A stretch of DNA of 64,000 bases from the NCBI GenBank assembly GCA_907163375.1, contig CAJQUW010014373.1:62001-126000 (forward strand), in the 5' to 3' direction. Made by a program: the position numbers and the translations under genes. Below, piece after piece: positions 41,901-53,343 of the stretch (positions within the stretch are counted from its first letter, which is position 1; every line of letters starts with the position of its first letter). Under the pieces are notes generated by a model that was not told the DNA's origin, ran no database searches, and saw only the letters and a program-made list of their open reading frames with translations. The DNA comes from Prostheceraeus crozeri. Lineage: Eukaryota > Platyhelminthes > Polycladida > Euryleptidae.

Positions 41901-42675
41901 TGGCAGAGTCAGAGTCATGCCATGTTTCCACGAGGAGGAGAACCTGAATAGAGTGGTCGCGTAGGATGGCGATTACATCATCAACTTTATTTGCAAGTGA
42001 TCGGATGTTCAGGAGGCCAAACTTCAGGGAGATTCGCACAGGATTAATATGGCGGTCAGCACGAGGCAGCGGTTGCAGTTGTCTAGGCGACGCGTGTGTG
42101 GGGAACGAAGGAGACTGCAGATACTTGCTCACAGCGGCACAGTGGGATAGGGAATGACTGGGCAGTGCGTCCGGCCTCGGCGATACTGTATTTCCCCTTA
42201 GCAGACGAAGGAACCAAAGTTTCCGCTTAACACTTCGGGTGATGGGGAAATACGAGGAATTTAGGCGGCGGAGTTCATCCCGCGTGTAGCACGAAGAAGT
42301 CGATGACATAACGCGGAGCGATGTAGGGGAGAAAGTAGGGGAAAACGCAGATGTAATTCAGGAAATTTGAGCACAGCAACTCAAAGTCAGGATGATCAGG
42401 TGTGAGAGAGGGATAGCTCAGTAGACCATGAAAAGTACTTTACGTCAATATAAAACATGAAGTAGACGAAGCAAGGTGATATACAGCAGTGGCGATGATA
42501 GGATTCTGAGAGAGCGCCAGCGCAGGACGGGACGACCGTCCACACCGAGCGCTAGGAGTCGATTAAGGGATATAAAACGTAAAACTGCAGTCCGTCAGTC
42601 ATCAGCAGGTACTCGTCTAGTTGTGTTTCAACCGCTAACCTGAACACTCAAACCTAGACGAGCGGGGTCCAACAC
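38996..42675 (-). mobile_element. Nearly full-length, broken LINE of the CR1/L2/Jockey superfamily
   Basis: A GC-rich block on the minus strand. The endonuclease domain (about 42000-41350) shows LLNIRSLANKVDDV, LLLVETW, GGVVAIA, FIAGDFDIH and LSDHRLV. The usual GDFN catalytic Asn reads Asp. The reverse transcriptase (about 40720-39900) shows SYRPISKLCTLSKVLE, LLDLSSAFDSVHHG (motif A), a PQGSVLG block and YADDLQIF (motif C). The C-terminal domain has SRLDYCSTILYGLP, RDHVTPTLLSLESLP and LKTVCARAFPVAAARVWNSL, a classic CR1/L2-type ending. Breaks: a frameshift near 40350, an in-frame stop near 40148 made by a 12-bp tandem copy of CATGGTGTCTGA, and a frameshift plus stop near 39740-39760. The 3' end after 39130 runs through CACTTTACATAAAA (plus strand) to ATTTATTTATTG, i.e. 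a short AATAAATAAAT tail. The 5' UTR reaches about 42675. Possible ORF1 absent. Confidence 0.9.
42609..42662. repeat. Hairpin in the LINE 5' region
   Basis: CTCGTCTAGTT and its inverse AACCTAGACGAG flank about 30 bases at the extreme 5' end of the LINE. It may be a structured 5' end or chance. Confidence 0.55.
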
Positions 42676-44499
42676 AGTGGCTGACAAAATACTCTATAGG
42701 TAATGATATGTCTGGAACGATAAAGATATGTCAAAAAGATAAGTCAGACATCATGCAAATGTTGCATTTCCCACATGTCGACTCATCCTGTCATTAAAGT
42801 CATCCCATCAATAAATGCAGCAAGCTTTTTTGCGATGAAAATCGATGAAAAACGTCTTGATGAAAATCGTCTCACTTATTGTGCGGTTTGCTTTATCAAT
42901 TTCTTTAACTAATATCCGTTCTGAGTCAAAATTATTAGTATTATGCTGTGCTTTCCTTTAATTCACTTAGTCTTTTGGGGAAGATGTAGAATTAGCCGTA
43001 AATACTACTGCAATTCTCGTCAATATGTGAAAAACAAACGCACATCAAAAACATATTTAAAATATATTAAAAGCATATTTTAAAATATGATGGATAAAAA
43101 AACATGTTTTTGCAACCCTAATGCTGACAAAGCTGTGGGGTTTTGCATGTATTCGGACGAGCGATCGTGTTGTTTTCTCTCACCCAAAAAGGTGTTGGTA
43201 TTTCTGGCTTCCTGCGTTTAGATAGTTCAGTAATTACCGATTGATGACAAATCGTTTCTGAAGATCCTGTCGAGTTCTTGTTTATTATTTAGAGATGTTG
43301 AAGATAAAATAAACCAGCAGTTTGGGATAGATCGGACCTAAATTTTGCCGTTCTTGAAATTTACGCTTGGCATGTCAAAGGCGGAAAATTTGATTGAAGT
43401 CCGCAAATAATTGTAAGTGAGCAGTAAGCAGTCACAACTTTTTTAAAAAGCTGATCATTTATTTTAAATTTAGGGAAACGTATAAAGTCCGACTTGCCCG
43501 ATTTCGGAAATTTTTATGAAATGATTTCGGATTATTTTATAAAAGCCCCTAACCTACCTCCACTCCAAGAAGTGGGTCTAGTGAGCATTGTTTTACAAAA
43601 AGAAATCTTGACTGTTTTTCCAACACTAATATTTTCATTTACCGGTTATTTGTAACCGGAGACGACAAACATGAAATTCAAGCTTTACATAGCAAAATTG
43701 CCGTAGTCAAACTTTGTCAAACACATCGCTACAATGAGCTACGCGTAACTGTAGCCTGACCATCTTGATGAAATGTCTGACTGACAGTAATGTAATAGAG
43801 CAGTGTTGGGCACGCCGGTATGCTTGGAAGCACAGCATGTCGATTCATAGTTCCTGACAAGGCGTTCAGCTCAAACTTGTCGCAGTTTTGGTGGCATCGT
43901 TTTGTAATTTTGGGGCATTCGTGAATACTTGGGTTACACGATTACGAAGTAGCTTGCAGGGTATCGAAATGCGAAATGAAAGGAACCAAGACGAATGAGT
44001 AGAATTTGACAGTTAAACATGCAAATCATTTTTTTCTGTTACTAGAGCATTTATGAATGTTAATTCTCAAAATTTGACGTCCACTGTGATTGGATAATCA
44101 GAGCACGTGGACACCATGTCTACTCTCAGACGTCATTTGTCTTCAGTATGATGGGAGCAAGTGTGCAGATGTCAAATGGAACTAAATATTTGAAGTTCCA
44201 ACTTTTTCCTTGCATTAACTATAATAGTTCCGAATTTCTTGAACATTTTTGTAGCATAGATCCGACTTGCTCCTTTTTTTAATAAAATTCAACACATGCG
44301 ATTTTTTAATGCTTTCATTGGGAAGATTCATTAAATCATCGTAAATGTGTTTGACGACTGTCAATGAACTGTTCAGTTAATTAGGCCTTGTTAGACCAAG
44401 GTTTTATCAAGGGTCATGCATGTACCTATCTTTGGCGGCGCAGTGGATAAATATGAGCATAAAAATAGTGGGATTTAACAGCTTTTCACACCAAATAAT
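42676..44499. other. Unassigned stretch
   Basis: No gene or repeat was recognised between the two LINEs. Confidence 0.5.
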
Positions 44500-44689
44500 T
44501 TGAAGACCGACTTACTCCGACCGCATTCCTTATCTTCAAACGCAAAGGAATCAATGATAGAATTGCTCATCGTGCCGCAGAATGTTCACGCACTTCAAAA
44601 CAGGAATAAAACCAACATCTGCAACCGAAATAATTGTCCTTTCAATGACAACAAGTGTATAATTCTATATCATTGTAGGTATTATATAG

Positions 44690-45650
44690 TTGACAGCATC
44701 ATTCTTGCTGTCAATTTTTCTAGGGCCTTCTGCAATATAGACCATCAGACTCCATTGGAGACGCTTCTCCGTAAGTTCAATTGTAACCCCTTTGCCCTTC
44801 GCTTTATCGGTAATTTCCTATCTGATAGCAAACAAAGAGTTTCAACCAGCAACATTGATTTCTTGGAAAGATGCAACTAGCGGATTTCCTCAGGGTTCCA
44901 TTCTAGGCGCCTTGCTTTTTATCCTGTTGATAGACGATCTTCCTAATTTTCCGATACTCGAATAGTTGCCTGCGCTAAAGATATTACCCTTATTCATTTA
45001 TGTGATCCTGACTCTACAAATAGCTTCCAGTCGATTGCTTATTCGTTTGTTTCATGGTCCTATACTAAGAAATTGTCTATTAATGTAGATAAAACAAAAT
45101 CCCTCACTGTTTCCCGCTTTTCTGAAAATCCGACTTCCAGTCCCGTTTTTGTTCAAGGTCACGCCATTGAAAGTATTAGTTATTCGAAGATTTTAGCGTT
45201 TTCTTCGAAAGTTATCTTTCATGGAATCGGCAATTTTCGGAGCTTTTTAAAAAAGTGCTGCATTGGACCTTCGCTCGTAAAACGACTTCAAAGCAATTGC
45301 AAAGATTCTTCTACAATTTGGCAGACCTACATGGCATTTGTTTATTCTCATGTTGCTCATTGTTGGCCTATATCATGTGAAATCAGAGCTTCGATTTTCA
45401 GAAGTTAAAATGATTAGAGCACATCGCCCGGCGTTGTGCTCGTGCTGCAGACAAACGTCATCTCCCTTCAATGTTAGTAAGCATTTGTAAACGTTTGATT
45501 CTGAAAATCGCCCAATGTAAATTCACTCATCCCCTCTCCCAGTTTTTTATTGTGCGAAACAAAGTGTCTCTGTCTAGCTTTCACCATCAACGAGCTCTTC
45601 TGCCTAAAAGAAGGAGCCGTGCGTTGTACAGGCATTCCTTTGTAAGGCGA
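44690..45650 (+). mobile_element. Old LINE relic: reverse transcriptase palm and C-terminal part
   Basis: Degenerate motif A (ILAVNFSRAFCNIDHQTPLE) is followed by FNCNPFALRFIGNFLSDSKQ, a frame change, FPQGS and GALLFILLIDDLP. Then comes a decayed motif C (CAKD where ADD is expected) and KLSINVDKTKSLTV. Downstream, SQFFIVRNKVSL and LLPKRRSRALYRHSFVRRC match the C-terminal tail of Jockey/CR1-like LINEs. Stops and at least four frame changes make it an old dead copy, unrelated in detail to the 39-42.7-kb element and on the opposite strand. Its 5' limit near 44690 is where similarity starts. Confidence 0.75.
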
Positions 45651-48600
45651 TGCTTCTAGAAAAGAAGAGAATGTCCTGTATCTTGCAGATTCGTTGAGTT
45701 CTTCTGTACTTAAAGTAACTTCATGTTGATGGTTATAATGCTTTCCAGTTGTTGTTTCCCATTTCCATTCGTTGATGAGACTTGTAAGTATCTCAAATTT
45801 CATCGTGATTCGTATTTAAGATTTCATAAATGCAACTGTTGTCTTGAAGGTGTTGGAAGACTTATGTTAATAAAAATTATCTTTCTGCTACCAAGAAATA
45901 TTCCCCTGCGGTCTTTAATTAAATAAAATAGCTTCAGTATAGTCTAAGTAGGAATACATGGTCAAAGAACAGCGATTTCGGCTAGGACAAGCAAATTCAT
46001 ATTGGTCATTGCAAAGTAGCCAACCGTGCTGTCATGTGTTCGTAAGTCGCGTTCAATTTAGTCGGTGATTTCCAAGTGATCCATGTTGACGGTCAACATA
46101 ACTTTGTAGGAGAAATGCTTCGAATAAGCTATGCTGCGTTAGAAATGGCATTTGGTAATGTGCACCGAGGACCTTATCGAGAAGCGTCCGATGTTGAAAT
46201 CGTTCAGCTGACGCCCATTTTGAAGGTATCATCAATCGTTAGCAATTGAGTTGAACATTCTACGCCAAACGTCAATTTCATGATATGCGAAAGAGTAGAA
46301 CGACGATAGAGAGGCGGAGTACGACATCATTAATTTGGCAACTTGTCTAAGTAAAGGTTTCGATTGGCTAAAACAGGAACACTTGGTTCCCCTTGGACTC
46401 CCATGTTAATTTGAGAAAATATTCCTTGACTGTTCCGCATAATTGTAAGCAGAATTGGAAAAAAAGTAAAGTTATTTATCGTTATATATAGCGTAGATAA
46501 AGTTGATTCATAAAGTTAGACTACTTACGCCATAGCCATCACCAAGAAAATAAGAGTCTTTTCAAACAGATTACGCACTATTCTGTTTATGTTTACATTG
46601 AAAAATATATTTCTAATATGCTCAAATAAAGTTGTGCATGGAAGAAAAGTTTATTACTTTTATTAAGTGGATTTTGATACAGCTTTAGTAAAATAATTTC
46701 ATGAATAATCAAGTGATGTGACTTTGGCTTCTCTCTTTTAAAGATTGACCAGAATTGGTTATTTTTGTGCCAGTTGACAAAATCGAAGTTCTTTGTGACG
46801 AATCGGCCAATTCGAAATAAGTTTTATCCAATTTGAAATCGCAAAGGTATATTGCCGCTGTAGCTTGAAATAGTGTGTGGAAGTTTCCTGTGTTATACAA
46901 TTTTTTACTGCAAGCCTATTTACTCATTTTGTCCACATAGACTCACCCTCTTCCCTCACATGAATATTCTGTAGACGTCTCTCCCTGCGGTTGTCTACGT
47001 GGATGATGGGTGATATTGTATGAATGACATGCAAAGTTTGGGCAATCCACAGTGATGCTAATATGCATTGTGATCACACCAATGTGCTGAGAAATGTAGT
47101 TACGTGTTCATCATGAAATCCTCTCGAAAATTCTATCAATAAATCTGTGAGTTAACAGAATTCAGTGGAATAACATTGATGTAATATGTCCAGCATTAAC
47201 ACATTTGTCAGTTGGTTGTCGACTTTGTCTTGATTATTACGAAAATGTAGGTTTCGTCGAATTCTCACGGGTTGTCTCGATGGCACCTTCTTAGGAAGCA
47301 AAATCGTCTCAGTATTTTGGGGGATTTCTGCGCTTCCTAATTGACAGCAAAACATACTAATGCATTAATGCATACTATCACTGACTTGGCCATTCAGCGG
47401 GATAATCCATGCTTAGCTGTTAGACATTTCATGTTGTGAAAACTCTAAAGAGAAGATTGTTCTTCGCGAAAAATAGAAATTAATTCGTTTAAAACGCGAT
47501 GGGGTTTCGGCGCCCTGTGCCCTCTTAAGTCGATAGTAATGTACTTACTTATTAGTGCAATACGTTGCCAACTCGCTGTCGACATGAATAGGTTGGAGGA
47601 CACCGAAGGCCCATTTGTGTATTTTGTGAAATGAACGGTCTTGCAGTGAAATATACATATTATTGTCGTCCAAAAAAATAAAGATGACCGCTAAAAAGCT
47701 ATGCTACCAAAAGCTAAGGAGATATCTAGCAATTACTGGGATTTGGCAATTGAAGCTGGTTGAGATTTTTACAAAAACGTTTTAAAAATATAAACTTAAT
47801 AACAAGAAAAGTTTAAAAGTTTAAATTTTGTCTACTTCAATTTGATATAGGCATGCAGGCATCTATTAAAGGCGTTTTCATTCTAAAAATTGACATTTTG
47901 ACATTTATGCGTCCTTAGTCGACTTAATATATTGCTTGACGTCTGTCCAATAGACAAGATGGTTGCTGAGTGTTCTATTTACACTTTTTGGAGGCTTGCG
48001 ATCTAATGAGAGCTATGTACAGTATATCTCTTAATTATTTCAGAGCAAGCATATATTACATCCTTTCTTGTTAAGGCTATATTAAAGTTGTCCTGTTGTA
48101 TGTGACTTCTTTGCCTAAATGTGCAATGATTAAAGTACTTTTTATGAGATACCAGTAATTCAATTGATTCTCGAATTTTTCCAACCATGGTATTCTGGAA
48201 TATCTCTAAATATGCTCTGATAGAGTTCTGATAATCTGATTTTTTTCTCAGAAAAATTGCTTTCTACTCAAATTCTATTTAGTGACGCATAGCAAGTTGT
48301 GCACTAATTAGATGCACGTGTGATTATGTTAACTTTAGTACATGCACTTGTATTCCAAAACACAGGCTCCAGAATATATACGTATATTGGTATAAACAAA
48401 ACCCCCTGGTTACCTGAAAGGTAAGGAGGCCTAATGTGATACGATGATACAAATAACATGATCATACAAGATATATGAATATGTAAATGCATGTATTCAT
48501 ATTCATTAACAGATTACACATGGATTTTAAATTCTTTGTGCTTACATAACGACTACTTCAGCTTGCTCTGAACACAATGTTATCAGTCAGCATCACTCAC

Positions 48601-49473
48601 TACATTTTTTGAAAAAGTTCAATTGTCATTCTTAAGTAGGCCTATAAGATTCAGTCCAGTTCGAATGTTTCAGCAATTTCTTGATTGATGCTGTAAAACT
48701 TACAGGAAAATATCGTGATAGAAACTCACTTGTAGAAAAATGTGTCACTTCAAGATTACCTATCTCATATCATAGTTAACATTATTGTTCCCACTCACTC
48801 TATGGTGTCCATTGTTGCTACCGGTGGTCTCGAAACGAAGCTCGGAGCTCTTACTTCGCTGTCATACCGTAGCGCTGTCAGTATAATGGAAAGCAATACT
48901 ATGATATTGTCTGCCCTTCTGGAGTTTTGTTGTTCACCTTTCAGAAGGTTTTGAGTTTGACCAAATTTCGATCCGAGATGACGCTTGCATCTAATTTGTT
49001 TTGGAGAATCGTCGTCAATCTTTCGTGAATCATTATCAAAATACTTCAAGAAGTTTAATCAAAAAGTGAAATGACACTTGTCTGTGTTCCCCTACTTATC
49101 TAGCCGGGATGTGGCCATTCCCTCGGCCATATCTCATATCATGCACAGGTTGTATGGCATCATCATGCTTCTGATCGGTTCGGCATGCGTGAATGTGGTT
49201 AAAATCATCAAGTTCGTGGTAAAACTTAATTTAAATGTCAGGTCTGCCGATATTAAGATGCTTGCTAAATCAAGACAAAATTGGTCGATTTTTTAGGCCT
49301 TCAAGCATTTGCCTTCAGAAATAATTAATTTAGAAACCAGCCAACGGCTGGCCACCTCGGAAGAATAAAAAATTGGCCGGTTTTTTTCACCAGTGCAGTA
49401 GCTTCATAGACATAGGTACATATGATAGTGCTATATTGCGACATTCCGCTTCAAAATGTTGGCTCTACATTCC
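45651..49473. other. Unassigned AT-rich stretch
   Basis: No gene or element was recognised. Minus-strand frames at 46709-46900 and 47152-47355 read somewhat like protein, but they have no domain, no partner exons and ordinary base composition. Confidence 0.45.
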
Positions 49474-49680
49474 GAGAAAACAAAGGCAAATGTTCTTTTA
49501 CCGAAAACCGTGTCATTTTCCAGTGGATTTACATGAGCTTTTCTTTGACTTTGTCTGACAGGAAGAGGACAGAACTCTGCAGGCGCGCAGATTCGTGGTA
49601 GTCATATGTTGTACATCATTATGCAAAAGTCTCATTTGCGGCCTCATTCCCTGCAGGAACTCGTTCTGGCGACTGAACTA
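49474..49680. mobile_element. Right-end fragment of the 18.5-kb MITE family
   Basis: Matches the right arm of 18457-19183: GAGAAAACA, CAGTGGATTTACATG, CTTTGTCTGACAGGAAGAGG, GCAGATTCGTGGTAG, CTCATTCCCTGCAGGAACTC and a terminal ACTGAACTA. The left arm is missing. Confidence 0.75.
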
Positions 49681-51351
49681 ATATGCGGAATTCTAGTATT
49701 TTTAGTCCTGCTTTCTTTACCTGGAATAAAACGAATAAGTATTCACATGCTACGAGCGGATATAAGTCCCACCAGGCATGATCAATAATGATAGTAGTGG
49801 CCATCTACAAGAGATGGTACATTTGTATCGTAATATTAGTTAGTATGTTATCCGTATCATTACTTAAGCAATTTGGAGCAAACAGTAATGAATGATGGCT
49901 TGATATTAAGTGTAACTCATTGTATTGCTGAATATCGGATCATTTTCTGATCCGTATAAAAGTGGTACAAGTTGAAAACATGATTGTGTCTAATGATGCA
50001 GTTAGAAGCAGATTTTCAAACGTAATGAATTCACATGGTATTGATTGTCGTTATGTTAATGCTTCTGCAATGATATATTCAGCTGTGACAGTTCAGCACG
50101 CCTCAGTGCACTTCACTATCAATAGTGGTCAATCGTGTTTGATTGCTTAGATGACATTACGTCATGATGTACGCTAGTCTAATCCCTTGATGATGAGGCT
50201 TCCAGGTATTGACTGTATTCATGTACATTTTCTACGCCAATAATGATCTGGCGATAATGATAAATCGACGATTATATGTGCGCACTTACATGGGAACTTT
50301 GGGTGGTCCATCGCTCACTTTATTTACATGGTGAATGAATCATTGCATGATCATTTGGTGCAAAATAAGCTTTTTGCTAAATTTGGTTATGATTATTTAG
50401 TACGAAGGAGGGTAGTTGGGGTCCTTCATTACACGTGGCTATTTTCTCGATTGAACATAAACTTAATAACTTAAGGTATACTCGTATATTCGATTTTTCT
50501 AGGAACTGCAGAAGGCATTCTCAAATTCGAAAAAGAAGAAAATGAAATAGTTTGTTGTCATTGCTTCTTGAATGATGGACTTCAATGACGGTTCTCCACT
50601 GTTACTGAGCCCTTAACAGGCAAGACTGAAAAATGCGCTGAAATTTGGTTTAATAATTTATTGTTTTGTTTCACGCATGTCTTCTGCGGACTTCCAATAT
50701 TTTTCGTCTATCTGATATATCAACAATTGTGTTTTTACCTAAGGGGATTTTGTATCGAAAACGTTTTTCTAAAATGAAGCTTTCAATTTTCTGAATTAGT
50801 TTGCAGGATAGCTGAGATATTTTTTGTAAATGAATAATAATCCTGATTACTGTCGAGTGAAATTCCAGAGAATATTGGGAAGCCTTCTGTCATTTAGTGT
50901 TATTCTCGCAAATGAATCGGTTTCAATTATTTTTATTAATGGATATGATGACTCCTGCTTCTAAGGTATCTAGAAGTTCTGTGCACAATGGTTAAGCTTC
51001 AACAAGACGTAAGTCGAAAGGTTTTCGTTACGAATATCTCTGATTGAAGCGAAAGTAAAGCTTTCAGTGCTCACACTCTACATATTCAATGCTCTCTTTA
51101 TTGATTGAGATGGATGTCGGAATTATTACTTTGTGAATATAATCACAATCAGGAATATAATCAATTTTTACACAATAATTACATTGCACTCTCCGTTGTG
51201 CAATTCAGCGTTGGATTTCAATCGAAAGCAAAGTTATTCTTCATATCCATCGTGTGTTCACATTCAGATAATGCAGCTTACATCATCGCTTATAGGCAAT
51301 CATCATAACTACAATCTGAAACTGAATAATTTGTCAAACAAATGATTTATA
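49681..51351. other. Unassigned stretch
   Basis: No recognisable gene or repeat. Confidence 0.5.
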
Positions 51352-51550
51352 AGAGAAAACACGCAAATTTTATTTTACTGAAAAGCTCCAAAGTCTGCTT
51401 CACATTGGATTTACATCTGCTTTTTTATCCTACCTTCCAAGAAAATGTGTCGGGTAGAACTCTGCAGATGCGCAGTAGCCATAATGCAGCCATGATTCTA
51501 TGAAATTCTCATCTTCCATCTTCGCTCCTTGCAGAAACTCGAGCTGACAA
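51352..51550. mobile_element. Second right-end fragment of the same MITE family
   Basis: Matches GAGAAAACA, TTTTATTTTA, CATTGGATTTACAT, AGAACTCTGCAGA, GATTCTATGAAA and CTCCTTGCAGAAACTCGAGC. It is more diverged than the 49.5-kb fragment and truncated at the left. Confidence 0.65.
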
Positions 51551-52518
51551 CTTCACTTTGAAAGATGTTTTCTCGATTGTAAATCCGATTTCAGATGATA
51601 TTCTGAATCCGAAAACATGAATTTTGAATGATCATTTTGAAACATAAGCTGCAAAACGGAAATTCTTCATAGTTCAAATATACGCAAGGTTTGATGTAAT
51701 AAAGATGTACTTCGATCACATCGGATGCAGGTTTGGCATTATTATCCGTTATTGACACCAATATGACACATGCAAACAAACAGATGAATGCGTGAAAACA
51801 TTCGCTTACTTACAAGGATGGATTGTTGAAAAATATCAGGCTGTAGAAGTCTCACTGAAGTTGTACTAATTGATCGCATATACTGTCGTTTTGGACTACT
51901 ATTAGATAAGAGAGAATGGCAGTCTACAGTCATCTCCAGATTTGAGGCGCATGATTCGGTTCTTCCGCGTGATATTGATTTTTTGAAAAACTGAAAGTAC
52001 TTGGTGTAATTTTCAATAATTTCTGTAAAATATTTTACGGTTCATGCATCTGCAGCTGGACAGCTCTTCCCTCAGAAGTTGCTCAGACCATATTCGGAGA
52101 ATTATTCATTTAATATAAGGACTGTATGATAAAAAGTTATTTTCTATGGGATCATGTGCTAATTATGAAATATGCTGTTATGCTTCTTACATGTTACAGG
52201 GGAAGATGCAAATATACTTGAGACGTTATGAAATGGATTTCACAGACACCTCTGTGGCAAAGATTGTGAAAAAATGTCTCCAGTCACTTGAAGTCAGTCG
52301 GGAGATGTTGGTGAAGACTTTGTTCGGATTCGCATTGAATAGTAGTCCTGCTGTGTTTCTTTGCCTGGTCGTTTTATTATTCATCGTGTTCGAACATTAG
52401 AAAAGCGTTATTCAGTTCCAGTAAAAGAGTGCAACTTTAGAACAAGGAATTCCCGCGTGCTTTAGTTGTCTATAATTGTCCGACTTCTTTGAAAAAACAT
52501 TTCGGCCAAGTGTCATTA
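51551..52518. other. Unassigned stretch
   Basis: No recognisable gene or repeat. Confidence 0.5.
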
Positions 52519-52717
52519 TTTATCAATACTTGGAAGGAGTCGATTCTATTGGGTGTTGGAGATAAATTATTACAATTAATTTAATTAAATTTTGAGCAGC
52601 GATATATTACAGTTACTATTCGTAGCTATCGTCAGGCTTGGAAGGAAATTAACTTATCGTCAGGCTTAATTTATCTCTAACACCTAATAGAATCGGCTCT
52701 TTCCAACTGTTGATAAA
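52519..52717. mobile_element. Inverted-repeat element enclosing a hammerhead-like relic
   Basis: The arms 52519-52570 and 52667-52717 are inverse copies with a few mismatches (GTCGATTCTATTGGGTGTTG against GCCGATTCTATTAGGTGTTA). Between them, on the minus strand, lie AGC, then CTGACGA (52635-52629), a stem-II-like CTAC/GTA(G), a GAAA-position block and ATC followed by GCT, which pairs with the AGC. The core departs from consensus in the GAAA-position block. A second CCTGACGATAAG begins at about 52671 on the same strand. It looks like a rearranged PLE terminus. Confidence 0.5.
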
Positions 52718-53247
52718 GTTTGACTTCTGTTGAGTTCTTTCTGTGTTGATTATTTACTTTATCCGTCTTTGAACTTGAATAATATCTTCGAATTGTGCGA
52801 TTCTCATTCATATTGAAATATGTACACATATCATCATCATCATATATAGACCTGTCACTCTTCTTCTCTGTTTGCGTCGTTCGTCGATATTTTGCAATAA
52901 AATGAATTTACATTGTAGAAGTCTATTATTTTAATAACAGATTGATAGAATGCACTTATTTCAGTGTGCAAATGCAATTTTGTTCTCCATCTGCTCATCA
53001 GATGGCTAGAAGTACTGAATTAAATTATAATCGGAAACCGAATCAAATAGACAGTCAACTTTTTTTCACTATGTGTCATTGATTTCGACCTCTATTTAGG
53101 CCGTTATCAGAAGCAAATTATTTATCCTTCACAATTCTTTACTTTTCCAGCACATAATAAATATTATCGCACCAGTCCATTTATTTGTTTTCGGTGATTA
53201 GCCAGGATTTTGCTTCTTGTAAACAATTTTTAGCACAACTGTGCCAA

Positions 53248-53343
53248 ATGCTGCTCATGTAATATACCATTATGATTATTGTTTGAACAGGAAATATGCT
53301 GCTCATGTAATATACCATTATGATTATTGTTTGAACAGGAAAT
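53248..53343. repeat. Two tandem copies of a 48-bp unit
   Basis: ATGCTGCTCATGTAATATAC through GTTTGAACAGGAAAT occurs twice in a row with no differences seen. It is a recent local duplication. Confidence 0.9.

Noticed and set aside
48742-49049. SINE or gene around the ATTGTTGCTACCGGTGGTCT block
   Set aside because: The block looks repeat-like, but I found no second copy in the window and no A/B box pair.
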